From Anniella stebbinsi (taxonomy: Eukaryota > Chordata > Lepidosauria > Squamata > Anniellidae): a stretch of DNA of 64,000 bases. The stretch lies in NCBI GenBank assembly GCA_029215795.1, contig JARDYH010000001.1:192021654-192085653 (forward strand), in the 5' to 3' direction. The notes below the pieces were generated by a model. It had not been told where the DNA came from, searched no databases, and saw only the letters and a list, made by a program, of their open reading frames with translations. Shown here piece by piece: positions 1 to 10,113 of this stretch (the stretch's first letter is position 1; every line of letters starts with the position of its first letter). The translations under genes and the position numbers were made by a program.

Positions 1-1448
1 TGCAAATTTTGTGAGATGCTGCTGCGTGACAATAAAATGTGACATAGTGATGTAGCATTGCACAACTCTTATTCCAATATAACAACTTCTCTCAAAATGG
101 CTGCTATCCAAGGTTTCAGTTTTCTGCTGCTGTTCCCCAGAATTGCTTCCCTTGATGAATTTGCTCATGGAACACTTTGGTTCCTAATATACCCCTAGAC
201 TAACTAAAGTTCAAGTTTGCTTAAGCCAAGGGTTACTGTGACAAAACAAAGACAGATGACTTGACTTTGGGCCTAGTCATATCCCCAGCCTGGAGAAAAG
301 AGGGCCAAAAGAGAGTCAAAGACACAATGAACGTTAAGTTTCCCCAAAGAGAGATGGAGAAAGGCAAAAAGGCCACTGTAAATGTGGAAGATAGTTTCCC
401 CCCCTCTGGATCTTGCTGCTTTCTGACCGCACAAACAGCCCAATCCAACTTTGCTTGTATTTTTAAAAAGTATTTACACGTGACTAGTTGTTTCAGAACG
501 GGGAGGCATAGTTGAATGCCCATTTAACAGTGCAGTTGAAAACAATGCAGCATTCATAGCCAAAATTGCCATTTGTATGCGCACTCTGATGCAAAGTTAG
601 ATGGGCATCAGTTTGTGCACATGTTTCCTGATGCATCAAGTGATAAGCATGTGAATCTTCTTAGCTGGAAGCAAAAAAGCATTATGAAGAGTATTGGGAA
701 GAGGCTGGAGTCCCTCCTTGCAACTGCCTGGATCATCTTAAAGGAGGCCTGATGAAATAGCAATGGTAGGGGATGGAATAAAAAAAAAGGCACAACGGTT
801 AATTTGTTCTTGGAGGTTTAAAAGCTGTTAAGTGCAATAGCAAGGATCATTCAGGTTTTAGAGGTAATTAACAGCTCTGGAAGAAAACAGGAGGGGAATG
901 GTGCCTAGCAATCAGGAAAAGCTGGATGAGTTTCCTTTTTTCTTATGTATAAAAACACTAGCATGTTCAGTGTGTTTGGGAGGAGTAGTGGTTTCATTCT
1001 GTTAGAAGCCTGACCCAATTTGCTCTGCTATATTACGCTTCTAGCTGCTTACCCAGGGGGCTGTTTATGACTCAGTAAAGTTTGTCAAGCCCTTCACTTT
1101 CTGGATTCAGCCTGTTTTATTAAGCTACTTCTACTAACAAGGCCTGCCTTAGATTGGAAAACTAAGTATATCCTTCTTGGTTTACGCTGGTATAAATTCC
1201 CATGTAACTGTTTTGCAGGATTAGGTTGTTTCTGTGATGAGATCCACTTTACAATATTCCACAGTTTTAGGCTTAGAGTCTATCAAATTATGGGGACATT
1301 ATTTATTTAGGTGCTTTATCTGTGAAAGTCTGCCTGTGATATATCAGTGCCATGAAGTGACACGATTCCCACAGAGTTTGGAAAGGGTGCAGGACACAAT
1401 ATTTTATTGCAGGTACATTAGCTCTTTAGGTTATCAGATTTGGAAAAA

Positions 1449-1787
1449 GCTGTGCACGGACCCCCTGATCCCGATCTGTCAGCACTCCCTCCCCCCACTC
1501 TCCTCCACATCGTCCTGCCGTCGTTCTCTCTCCTCATTGTATGCCGCCACATTTCCCGCTTGCGTCAGGTGATGACATCTGCGGCACACAGCAAAGAGAG
1601 AGGACGACGGGGGATGACGCAGAGGAGGCAGCAGGTAAGCAGGAAGAGTGGGGGAGGGAGGGGGAGAGCGGGAGGGAGTGCTGTGACCGGATCCGAATCA
1701 GATCTGGATCGCGAATCCGATCCAGCCCGATCCGGATCAGCCCAATCTGCTCCGGATTTGGGATATGGATTCAGATCCGTGCACAGC
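1449..1787. mobile_element. MITE-like element with perfect 12-bp inverted ends
   Basis: The ends GCTGTGCACGGA (1449-1460) and TCCGTGCACAGC (1776-1787) are exact reverse complements. The right half is dense in GGATC/GATCC/GGATTT words, giving local self-complementarity. The segment ending at about 18648 shares the style of right end (GATCCGATAC then TGCACAACCC), so the two may be related. There is no coding capacity. No clear target-site duplication is visible. Confidence 0.6.
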
Positions 1788-2460
1788 CCTATTATGTAGT
1801 ATTCTGTACCCCTTCAATCCATGGCCATCTCCCCGTTGACAGTGTAACTTTACAGCAGCTCCAGATCTGGTGTAGAGAATTTCCCTCCCATTTAGTTTAA
1901 AGCGAGTAAGGAAACCCCTTAAAAAAACATCTTTTAAAAAAAATAGTTTGAAACTGAAGGCCTACTTCCCTTCAGAAGCTGACAGTTTTTGCCTGCCTGC
2001 TTGCTCTATTGCCTGCCTGCCTATCCCTGACTTGCACAAACTCCACCTACTGACCTCAATCACGTACCAGGATTTTTCAACTGAAAAGTTGGCAACCCAG
2101 CTAGCACTGAGGTGGGCGCCTTCTTCTCTTGTAAGCTAAATCCCCAGCACATTCCAGATGGTTTTGTTTATTATTGCTGTACTTCATATTTATACGAAGG
2201 CTGTTAGCTGATTTAAAGGACATTTAATTTTGTCTTTTAGGGTGTAATTCTATGGGTCCTCATAAGCCCCCGAACTCGAAGGCTTACGTGTATGCTATGC
2301 AAAGAGGCAGGCACCTTTCGCTTCAGGGATTCTTGGATGAAACTTAAGTAATATACCTGTACCAATCTGGGTTCAGGCCAGGATTCCGAACAGAGGCAGC
2401 TTTATCGGCCCTAGTGGATTATCTTCATCTGGAGCTGGACAGGAGGAGTGTATGTCTATA

Positions 2461-2577
2461 AAGGTACAATCCTATGCATGTTTATATAGAAAAAAGTCCT
2501 ACATCTATATACTAGCTGGGGCATGCTGGGAGATGTAGGATGTTTTTCTGTTGAAACATGTGTAGGATTGTACCCTT
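2461..2577. mobile_element. Short palindromic MITE (family A, copy 1)
   Basis: The element starts AAGGTACAATCCTATGCATG and ends with the near reverse complement TGTGTAGGATTGTACCCTT. The inverted ends are about 30 bp with a few mismatches. The middle carries GGGGCATGCTGGGAGATG, shared with copies at 5581 and 21799. Confidence 0.75.
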
Positions 2578-3209
2578 AGGGATCTTAGATCAGGACTGGG
2601 CAGAATTCGGAGTTGTGAGATCTACTCCCAACCCCCAACTCCCTAGAGCCCATTGCAAAAGACACAGAATGAAAGAATTCTGAATCCTAGGAATTGGGTT
2701 TGCGTTACCAGAACTAAACTGAGCACACAGTCCTTCCACACACAAATCCACCCCAAGCTTTCTTCATTTCAGCAATATCATATTTGTTGTTTCTATTGTT
2801 AAAGAGCTGGGTGCCAGAGAGCCTTGCCAGTAGAATGCAGATCACCCAGAGAAAACTATAGTAGATTCTGTCCTCCCCACTAAACCACAGGGCAGGTGTT
2901 TGACTCCATTGATAATGAAAAGGCTTCTGGGAGTCAGAGGCAGCGCCCAGCAGAAGTTCTACTCCTAACTGATGGAGCAACAGCAGTACCCATGGGATTT
3001 ACGCTGTAGGGCACTGCAAGGTTTAATCTAGTCCCCAGTGTTGTTTAATATCTATATACAGGTGGCAGAAAATTTGGAGTGGGATGTAATCAATACCTAT
3101 TTTTTTAAAAAAATACTTCAGATTAAGAAACAGCAGTTAGTTCCTTGAATGAGTGTCCGAATGTTTTTATGGGTTAGATAAAGGTTAACAACTTGACACT
3201 GGCAGGATT

Positions 3210-3392
3210 CAGACAACACGATAACCCACACTCAAGGGTCGAGTGTGGGTTGTCGTCAGTTATTGTGTTCTCTGAGCCCAGCCAGGCTAACATCCAAACA
3301 ACAATATCCATGATTCAACAACAACCCATGTTCAACAACAACCCACATTCAAACCATACTCAACCCTTGAGTGTAAGTTACCATGCTATCTG
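3210..3392. mobile_element. MITE-like inverted repeat element
   Basis: The left end carries CAGACAACACGATAACCCAC and the right end is an imperfect reverse complement finishing in CCATGCTATCTG. The arms are about 34 bp. Both contain the word CACTCAAGGGT or its complement. The centre repeats AACAACAACCCA several times. A loosely similar AACCCA/TGGGTT-rich segment lies at about 51335-51510. Confidence 0.5.
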
Positions 3393-3594
3393 AGTGACTG
3401 AGTTACTGGAGTAGAACATATGTTTGCCATGTGGTTGTCTCACTCAAGCCTTTTTTTTAAAGAAACAGCAGCACTGTTTTCCCACTTAAAAAAAATCACC
3501 TTGTCCAACTACTGTTTCTCCCTGAAGGAGCCACTTGCTGCACCCACTTTGTTGAACTCCTTTGCTTGAGAAATTAGCCTGGCTATATAATAGC

Positions 3595-3712
3595 TTTCCC
3601 AACCTGGTGCCTTCCAAGATGGTTTAGACTACAACCCCCATCAACCCCAGCAAGCATGGCCAATGGTTCAGTCTGGTGGGAACTATGGACCAAACATCTG
3701 ATCGAGGAAGCA
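3595..3712. mobile_element. Palindromic hAT-type MITE (family E), degraded copy
   Basis: It contains the family words CCTGGTGCCTTCCA, ACTACAACCCCCATCA and GCATGGCCAATGGTTCA, followed by a decayed second arm. Better copies lie at 27722 and 56090. The family is abundant in squamate genomes (recalled). Confidence 0.6.
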
Positions 3713-4309
3713 CCCAGCATCCACTGGAAAAACCTTCATTTAGAAAGGCATATGCCAGTTTATGACGACTGGGCTAGAACGTTTTATCCATTGTGCCTTT
3801 AACTGTGCTTGTATCGCATTACATGATGGACTTTGAGAAAATTGTGTATTGTGTTTAGTGCCCAATAGTTCCAAAAACATCTAGAATAATATTATGTTCA
3901 GGGACATTCAGTCTTGTCTACTCTTTTTCAGTGATATGCTCCAAAATCCGAAGACAAATCTTTCTTTCACTATCAGTATGGTTGATATTGCACTATAGTT
4001 TCTTCTTATAATAGTCACAGCTTTAAACTATGAGTTATTTTTGATGGTGCATGGACATCATAACTGAAAGTATTCTTATTCTAATTGTTGTATACTAGCT
4101 GTAGTTCACCTGTTGTAAAGTGCTTCCATTGAAGTAAACAGGACAACTCAGGAGTTAAAAGGAATGTAGCTTATAGCCTGTGGCTGTTTTATATTTATGA
4201 AGATGTGGTAATTCAAAGTGATGCCATGCCTAGAGATGAGCAATGAGAAAGCTATCATTAAAGTTGTAGCAACATTGTCAATTAAATAAAGTTGGCAGGA
4301 TGCTATATT

Positions 4310-4350
4310 TCTGCAATGGGTAGGAATGGGGGAAGGAATGGGGGAAGGAA
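4310..4350. repeat. Short minisatellite, unit about 13 bp
   Basis: GGAATGGGGGAA is repeated about three times with small changes. Confidence 0.6.
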
Positions 4351-4424
4351 TATCAAGTGAAGGAATCTAAACAGTACACCAAGAGAATTTGTCAACGTAT
4401 CTTTCAATGCCAAATTTCTATATT

Positions 4425-4456
4425 GTATGTATGTATGTATGTATGTATGTATGTAT
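4425..4456. repeat. (GTAT)8 microsatellite
   Basis: Eight uninterrupted GTAT units. Confidence 0.95.
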
Positions 4457-4587
4457 AGTTGTATCTAGATCAAAGTACAATGTGTGACTGAACAAAGTTT
4501 ATTACTTAAATTAAATTCAGGCCTAGAAAAATCCAGGTGCCCAGGAAATACAGAGCTAGGTTCAAGTTCTACCTCTGATTAGACTTA

Positions 4588-4675
4588 GAGCCTATCTACA
4601 CTACTGCTTTAAAATGGTTTATAACAGTTTTATACCAGGTAATAACCGTTTCAAAGCAGTAGTGTAGATAGGCTC
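4588..4675. mobile_element. 88-bp palindromic MITE (family B, shortest copy)
   Basis: GAGCCTATCTACACTACTGC at the left is exactly mirrored by the reverse complement at the right end (4653-4675). Only about 40 bp lie between the arms. Longer relatives are at 12509, 13107 and 41086. Confidence 0.8.
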
Positions 4676-5580
4676 CCATTGTATGGCATTGCGCTTGTGA
4701 TTATCTCAGCCCCAACTGTTTCCTCTTTTCTTTTCTTTTTTTTAAGTCAACCAAACAGGAGTGTAATTAAGTATTTGGCTAAATTGAAAGAGAATGAATA
4801 TTGGGATACACCTGCCAAACTTAACTGTGGTCAAGCATATACTAAAATCTCTCTTATTACCTTCAATTGATCCCCAAAGTGTTTCATATTGCCTGGATTC
4901 TATCCCCAAAAAATTATACACACAAGTCTGTGTGTGTTATGATTATATATGAAGTAATGTAAAGGCAGAGGGAATTACCTTAGTTGCAGACTACTTGTAA
5001 AGAGCTGAGGGGATCCCTGCTGTAGCAGCATTCCCCTCCTTGGAGACCTGCAATTCTTTCTCTTAGTCCCAGATGGAGAGGAAATCTCCACACAGGCAGC
5101 AACAAGCTCTAATGGCAGGTTCCTGACAGTGGTAAGGGCTGAGAAAGGAGAGGATGGAAATTTTTAGCTTGGGGTCAAAGTGATTTGCTGAGGAGTTTGT
5201 AGAAGAAGCAGTTCTTCTTCTACAAAAGACAGTGGAACAATCTACATGTATGAAGGCTTGTATTTCAGAGCTGACTTGCTCTCTTTTGTTTTGCTGAATT
5301 TTTCCCCCTAACTGGATTCTAGCCAGGGTTCAGAAGGGAACATTTAGTTAGTATCACAGATGAAGTAAGATGCTGCTAGTATACCTTTTGGATGTGTTGT
5401 CATCCAGTGTTGGACCCACTCTCTTTCACTATGCACCACTGCGATGGGCGGGGTCTTAAGGTTGTTTGGCCCTTCTGAAAATGAAGCCTTTCATTATTTA
5501 AGAAACAAGATAAAGAAAACAAAATGAATGAATATTGGAAAGAGAAGTATGCCTTTGCATACACATTTCTTTGCTCAGTT

Positions 5581-5717
5581 AAGGGTGCAATCCTATGTGT
5601 GTTCATACAGAAAAATCTCCAACAACTCTCAACATTCCTTGGCCACTTACGCCAACTGGGGCATGCTGGGAGTTGTAGGACTTCTTTCTGTCTAGGCTTG
5701 CATAGGATTGCACCCTA
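5581..5717. mobile_element. Short palindromic MITE (family A, copy 2)
   Basis: It begins AAGGGTGCAATCCTATGTG and ends CATAGGATTGCACCCT. The inverted ends are about 17 bp exact, then diverge. It shares GGGGCATGCTGGGAGTTGTA with the other copies. Confidence 0.8.
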
Positions 5718-5894
5718 AATCATATTTGTATAGTTCAATACTTTGTGGAATTTTTTAGGGGAAAGCAGAAAAGTATTTTAAGGTTTCTGCTACATGTGCA
5801 TCCTATTTTTGTTTGTGGAGAACAATAGGTTTTGCCCCAGCACTGGAGGAAAAGTCAAATTTTGGTTACCTCACAGATTGCCTATGGGAGGGTC

Positions 5895-6030
5895 CACATG
5901 CAGAGGGTCCCAAAGTCCATCCCTGCATCTCCCCTTTAACAGGATCTCAGGTATAGCAAGCTTGGGAAAGGCTCCTCTGCCTGAGGGCTTGGAGAGCTCT
6001 TGCTAGTCAGAGTAGAGAGTATGGAGCTAG
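5895..6030 (+). mobile_element. Degraded tRNA-headed SINE (type 2), sense
   Basis: It matches the next, better copy in order: CAGAGGGTCCCAAAG, then GCATCTCC, a CCTGAGG/GGAGAGC segment, and a GGAGCTAGATTGG tail. It lies directly upstream of a family E fragment (about 6030-6125) and the second SINE, forming a nested cluster. Confidence 0.5.
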
Positions 6031-6135
6031 ATTGGCCCTCGCCAGCCTGACGACCTCCAGATGTGTTTGGCAGTGCTGGTGGGGGGATGGGAGCTGATGT
6101 CAAACACATCTAGAGGGAAGCAAGTTGGAGAATGC

Positions 6136-6358
6136 TGAGCTAGATGGAGCAATGCTTTGTGTGCAGAAGGTCCCAGGTTTGATCCTTGACAGCATCTCCA
6201 GGTAGGACTGGAAAAATGTCCTGCCTGAAACCCTGGAGAGTCATTGTTGCCTATCAGTGTCCACAATACTGGGCTAGATGGACCAATGGTCTGTCTCAGT
6301 ATAAGGCAGCTTTCTGTATTCCTATGACTTAGCATAAGACAGCTTTTTATATTTCTGT
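6136..6358 (+). mobile_element. tRNA-headed SINE (type 2), sense
   Basis: The head has ATGCTTTGTGTGCAGAAGG followed by a B-box-like GGTTTGATCC (6176-6185). The body has CATCTCCAGGTAGGACTGG, and the tail has GGGCTAGATGGACCAATGG and AGTATAAGGCAGCTTTCTGT. This arrangement is a common reptile SINE (recalled). The last ~50 bp partly duplicates the tail (ATAAGACAGCTTTTTATAT). Confidence 0.65.
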
Positions 6359-7352
6359 GTGGCAAAGAGGACCTTTCACAAAATAGCTTTATCTGGATTC
6401 GCATGGACCTTTTTAACTTGGTATCAATTCACATGCTATTGTCGTGATAGCACTCCTATGAGTGGCTACTGCTCCCATTGTAAAGATGGAGGAACTGCAT
6501 CCAGGGCCAGCATCAAGTGTGGATATGGCCGGGCACCCGCCAAGGGCTCACACCCCAGCAGAAGCCCACTGACAAGAGTTGCTCCTTCTCTTTTCCATTG
6601 GAACTTTCTTGTTGCCCTACCTCTCGCTCGGGCCCAGACAACAGTGGTGGTGGTGGTGAGAAGAAGGAGCAGTAAATTCTGCTGACTACTGGCTCTCTGC
6701 CTGTCAAGTAAGCCAGGGGTCGCAATGATGATGAGAAAGAGGATGAGGAGCAATAGCAGTTAATGACAATGGTGACGAGTAGGTAGACTCATGGGGAAGG
6801 GGGCCTGGTACCCAAGGGCCCTCAAAAACCTGGAGCCAGTACTGTCTGCATCCATGAGTTTGTGATCATCGTATAGCTGACTACAATTTCTATCCAGTTC
6901 CAAGTTTAATATTTCTGCCAGAAGCCATAAGGGCTTGTTAGATGTCTGCCAGTAATGGATCCTGTAGTTGGTTAGAATCAGTAGGCCGCACTTTACTAAA
7001 TATATATCTATATCTTGCCCATGTATTATTTTACTATAAGACAACATGGTTTTCATATTGGATGATGATTATTTCCAGGGCTACTTAATCTTTACAGCTT
7101 CCCCGCCCATATTTTGAAATAACACATTCTTGTCCACTGAAATCCTCTGTCACTGGATAATATATCAGCCCAATTAAACTGTATTGAACCCAAAGTATTG
7201 GTAAGGCAAATAGTTGGCAAGAAGAAAGAGCCAATGGCGCAGCACTTGTCTCTCCCACCCTAGAGTGGGAGTAAATATTAATCTGAGCCTTGACAATGGA
7301 CCTTGGCTTTAACAAATGTGTGCCCCTAGAGGGCTTACAAGGGCCCCTAAGG

Positions 7353-7672
7353 TAGGCTGACCAGAGAAAATCCAGGTCAGGGCTTATGTTACTTTAACAG
7401 TTGTAGAGAAAAAGTAATTTCAGCCAGTGTCATTTGTATGCAATTAGTTCCTGGTGAAATTCCCTCTTCATCACAACAGTTAAAGTTGCAGGCACTATAC
7501 TAGAGTGACCATATACAAAAGAAGGCAGGGCCCCTGCAACTTTAACTGTTGTGATGAAGAGGGAATTTCACCAGGAACTAATTGCATACAAAGGACACTG
7601 GCTGAAATTCCCTTTTCTCTACAACTGGTAAAGTTACATGAGCCCTGACCTGGATTTTATCTGGTCACCCTA
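7353..7672. mobile_element. 320-bp hairpin hAT MITE (family C, copy 1)
   Basis: The element is almost wholly self-complementary: two ~150-bp arms around a short centre (about 7500-7530). The left end is TAGGCTGACCAGAGAAAATC and the right end is GATTTTATCTGGTCACCCTA. It is flanked by CCCTAAGG (7345-7352) and CACTAAGG (7673-7680), an 8-bp target-site duplication with one mismatch, which is the hAT signature. It is non-coding. A same-length copy is at 49449. Confidence 0.88.
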
Positions 7673-7989
7673 CACTAAGGGGACAAAGGGAGGCTGCTTC
7701 TGGAGATTAATGGGTTTGGAGTATCTAGGGACTTTACCCAAGTGTAGTAAGGAGGGGGTGGTGAAACTCAATAGTAGTATGGTATGGGGTGGGGAAGTGT
7801 GATTAAATTCCAGCCTAGGCAGTGCAGCACTGTAGCAGGAGATGCCTTTGGCAGGACGAACACCTGCTGGTTGTATGAAATAGGCTTGCTAAGGCCTGCT
7901 GGTGCTGGCTTGCTCCCGTCTCTGGACTGCAAACCCAAACATGAGACCCGGAATGGCCTTATAATATTGAGTTGCTCACACTTGGTGCC

Positions 7990-8120
7990 TTGGTGATGTC
8001 AGCACTGGCTTTAAATTGTACGCCTCTTAGGGTAGGAACCTTGTTTGTAAGGTGGCATGCACATAAATGGTTCTGTAGAATTTTTAATAGAATAATAACA
8101 ACAACAACAACAACAACAAT
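7990..8120 (+). repeat. Possible LINE/SINE 3' tail ending in (AAC)n
   Basis: TTGTACGCCTCTTAGGGTAG and GAACCTTGTTTGTAAGGTGG, followed by AATAATAAC and (AAC)n up to 8120, resemble a retroposon 3' tail with a simple-repeat end. The family is not certain. Confidence 0.4.
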
Positions 8121-8416
8121 GTAGCAATAGCTGCTGCTACTGGTTCTTGCTCTTAGTGTCTGATCACATCACTTTGTGGCATGCTTACGTGACTAAGCAG
8201 GCCGTGTGTTCCTCTCTGCAGACTTGCATTCCTTTTTCTTGATAAGTTGGCCAACATAACAGGTCAGCAACCTTTCAAATTACTTAAATTTGCAGGAATC
8301 AGATGTCTTGTGAATCTGTCTTTAAGACTAACACAACAGTGCTCTTATTCTGTAAGGGATTGGTTGTGTTAATTTTTTTATTATTAATATGCTTTAATTT
8401 TTTTTTAAATTTGCAG

Positions 8417-8686
8417 CAAATTCCATAAAGCTAGAAATGCAAAGCGATGATGAGGATTCTGACAGGAAGCCCCTGAAGCGGGAAGATGGGATCAGAGGGC
8501 ATGATGAAGGGAGCAGCTTGGAAGAGCCTCTCACTGCGAACCATGAGATGATGGAGAACATAAAAATGCAGGAGCTGTCAGGCGAGGGAGGAATCCGGCT
8601 TCCGAATGGTAAACTGAAATGTGACGTCTGTGGCATGGTTTGCATTGGGCCCAATGTGCTTATGGTACATAAAAGGAGTCACACTG
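8417..8686 (+). CDS. IKZF2: IKZF2 (Helios) coding exon with zinc finger 1
   Basis: This exon encodes residues 1-91 of the part of Helios visible here, with both end codons split (phase 1 at each side). The acceptor AG is at 8415-8416 and the donor GTAAGC starts at 8687. It begins with an acidic stretch ([18 protein letters not shown]), followed by [12 protein letters not shown] and [11 protein letters not shown], both diagnostic of Ikaros-family proteins. It ends with C2H2 finger 1 (C69, C72, H85, H89), one of four N-terminal fingers that bind DNA in the nucleus. The family regulates lymphocyte genes, and Helios is best known in regulatory T cells. Compared with human Helios from memory, the acidic stretch is one residue longer. 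A second in-frame donor lies inside the exon at 8609 (separate entry). The identity is secure; Helios rather than Ikaros or Aiolos is chosen from the sequence of all five exons. Confidence 0.96.
8607..8612 (+). promoter_or_regulatory. IKZF2: Alternative 5' splice donor removing ZF1 in frame
   Basis: The exon reads AATG then GTAAAC, with the GT at 8609-8610. Splicing here ends the exon at 8608, which is again phase 1, so joining to 23042 keeps the frame. It deletes exactly 78 nt (26 residues, G65 to T90), which is the whole of zinc finger 1. A short Helios isoform lacking 26 residues is known in mammals (500 versus 526 residues in human, from memory). Use of the site in this species is inferred from sequence only. 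Confidence 0.7.
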
Positions 8687-9081
8687 GTAAGCAGCTGAAA
8701 GTAAGCGTGATGACTGCCTTTGGCATCTGATGTTGATATTACCTGACATCTGTTCTCTTGCCTTTCTCCATTCACCAATGATAATCAATTGCTGTCAGGA
8801 ATATCTTTTTCTTTCCAAAACGTATGCCTGTTGGCTAATTAGAAATTAGAAACTAGCATAGATTTCCAGACACACCTATTTCATCGTAAGGAAGACATGG
8901 GAGAAATCGTCATGTTCCTGTTAAGTCTTCTTCATTGTGAAGGGCCATTCCAAATTGGCTGTCTTTCAGTTGGCTTTACGAAGTCCCCACCTTCTTCCCA
9001 TTTCTTACCCCCCACCCCCACCCCAGAGATAAGCAGGAAACTTGCTAAAATAAATTCATCCATCAAAATACAGGACACATA

Positions 9082-9192
9082 GGCCCTGTTCAGAAGATAC
9101 CTTAAACCATGGCTTTAACCACAGTGAATATGGCAAAAAGCCATATTCACCATGGTTAAAGCCGTGGTTTAATGTGTCTCCTGAACAGGGCT
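9082..9192. mobile_element. 110-bp hairpin MITE
   Basis: GGCCCTGTTCAGAAGATACC at the left is mirrored by a right arm ending CTCCTGAACAGGGCT. The arms are about 50 bp with few mismatches and meet at GGCAAAAAGCC, so the single strand would fold into one stem. No coding capacity. Confidence 0.75.
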
Positions 9193-9685
9193 GTTGAGAA
9201 GTGATAACCTTTAATGGAAACTAGGTCTATCGACAGCTATTAGCCTCCATGTCCAGAGATCTCTGCATATGCTGGGCGACTGTAGTAGATGGCATGCAGT
9301 TATACTGGATTCAAAAATGATGAAGGCCAAAAAACAACAACCTTTTTTTATTCTTCCTCAAGGAAAACTATATTCATATTTACAAAAGAACTTGACAATG
9401 GATTTAGCTGCCGAGTCAAAAACTTAAGCCAGAGCACCCGCACCAGCTTTCCCCCATTCTCCCTGACTCTGCAAGAGGCCCCTGGCTGGTCACTGCTTGA
9501 CTAGATAGACTGTTGAGCTGATCTCACAGGATTTTTCTTAAGGTCTCACAGTCTAAGGACTTTGATTTTGTGTGCTTTTTAATGAACGCAGGCTGCTATA
9601 TTTTCCAGGCTAATTGATCAAAGTTACTGTTTTGGGGTTTCGGTTGTGTTTAGGTGCGTCGGTGCAGCAAGAGCTCTATATCTTG

Positions 9686-10040
9686 GGTCCCCTCTACAAG
9701 GATTCGCTTTTGTGCCTGGTTAGGCGATTATGCGCGTAATCGCTGAAGCGCATTTACGCCTATTACCTCTGCACGAGAGGCGGCGAGAGGCGGCGAAGCT
9801 CATTAAGGGATGACCAAAATGCGCTTTACAAGTAGTTAATGCGCATAAGCGCTTGTTCACATAGGCAAAATGCGCTTTAACGGCCGGAGCAAAATAAAAC
9901 TCGCTGTTTAACGCGCATTCGATAATGCGCATAATCGGAGAGATAACGCGCCTCTACGCCCGATTTGCGCTCCGTTCTTGTAGAGGTAAATTTTTTAAAG
10001 CGCCTTGAAAGAGCTTTAAACCTCTCTTGTAGAGGCAGCC
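9686..10040. mobile_element. 355-bp GCGC-rich MITE (family D, copy 1)
   Basis: The outer ends GGTCCCCTCTACAAG and CTTGTAGAGGCAGCC are imperfect inverted repeats. The interior is rich in TGCGC and in ATGCGCATAATCG-type words and is far more CpG-rich than its surroundings. A second internal CTTGTAGAGG occurs at 9977-9986. A same-length copy is at 21099. No transposase is encoded. Confidence 0.8.
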
Positions 10041-10054
10041 ATAGCTTAGCCTGA

Positions 10055-10060
10055 GACACA

Positions 10061-10113
<53 letters not shown>
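10055..10113. repeat. (CA)n(CG)n(CA)n(TA)n microsatellite
   Basis: Alternating purine-pyrimidine sequence of about 59 bp, starting 15 bp after the family D element. Such tracts can adopt Z-DNA. Confidence 0.95.

Larger units (their letters stand above)
1..8416 (+). other. IKZF2: IKZF2 intron upstream of the ZF1 exon (3' part)
   Basis: This stretch ends in an AG acceptor at 8415-8416, after a T-rich tract, and joins the ZF1 exon. I found no match to the N-terminal Helios coding exons (the part beginning METEAIDGY in human), so those exons and the promoter lie upstream of the window. The recognisable content is repeats, listed separately: MITEs, two SINE copies, a 320-bp hAT hairpin and short microsatellites. 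I recognise nothing in 1-1440, 1790-2460, 2580-3200, 4680-5580, 6360-7350 or 7680-7990. Open frames here are short, overlap each other and resemble no protein family. Confidence 0.85.

Noticed and set aside
1..8416. Upstream coding exons of IKZF2 for the N-terminal ~46 residues
   Set aside because: No sequence resembling the start METEAIDGY or the NELSPEREHS segment with splice sites was seen; they are presumably further upstream.
8437..8730. Frame beginning at Met 8437 and running into the intron as a complete small gene
   Set aside because: The Met is internal to the Helios exon, and the frame leaves coding sequence at the donor 8687; similar read-through applies to frames at 44207-44506 and 55198-55449.
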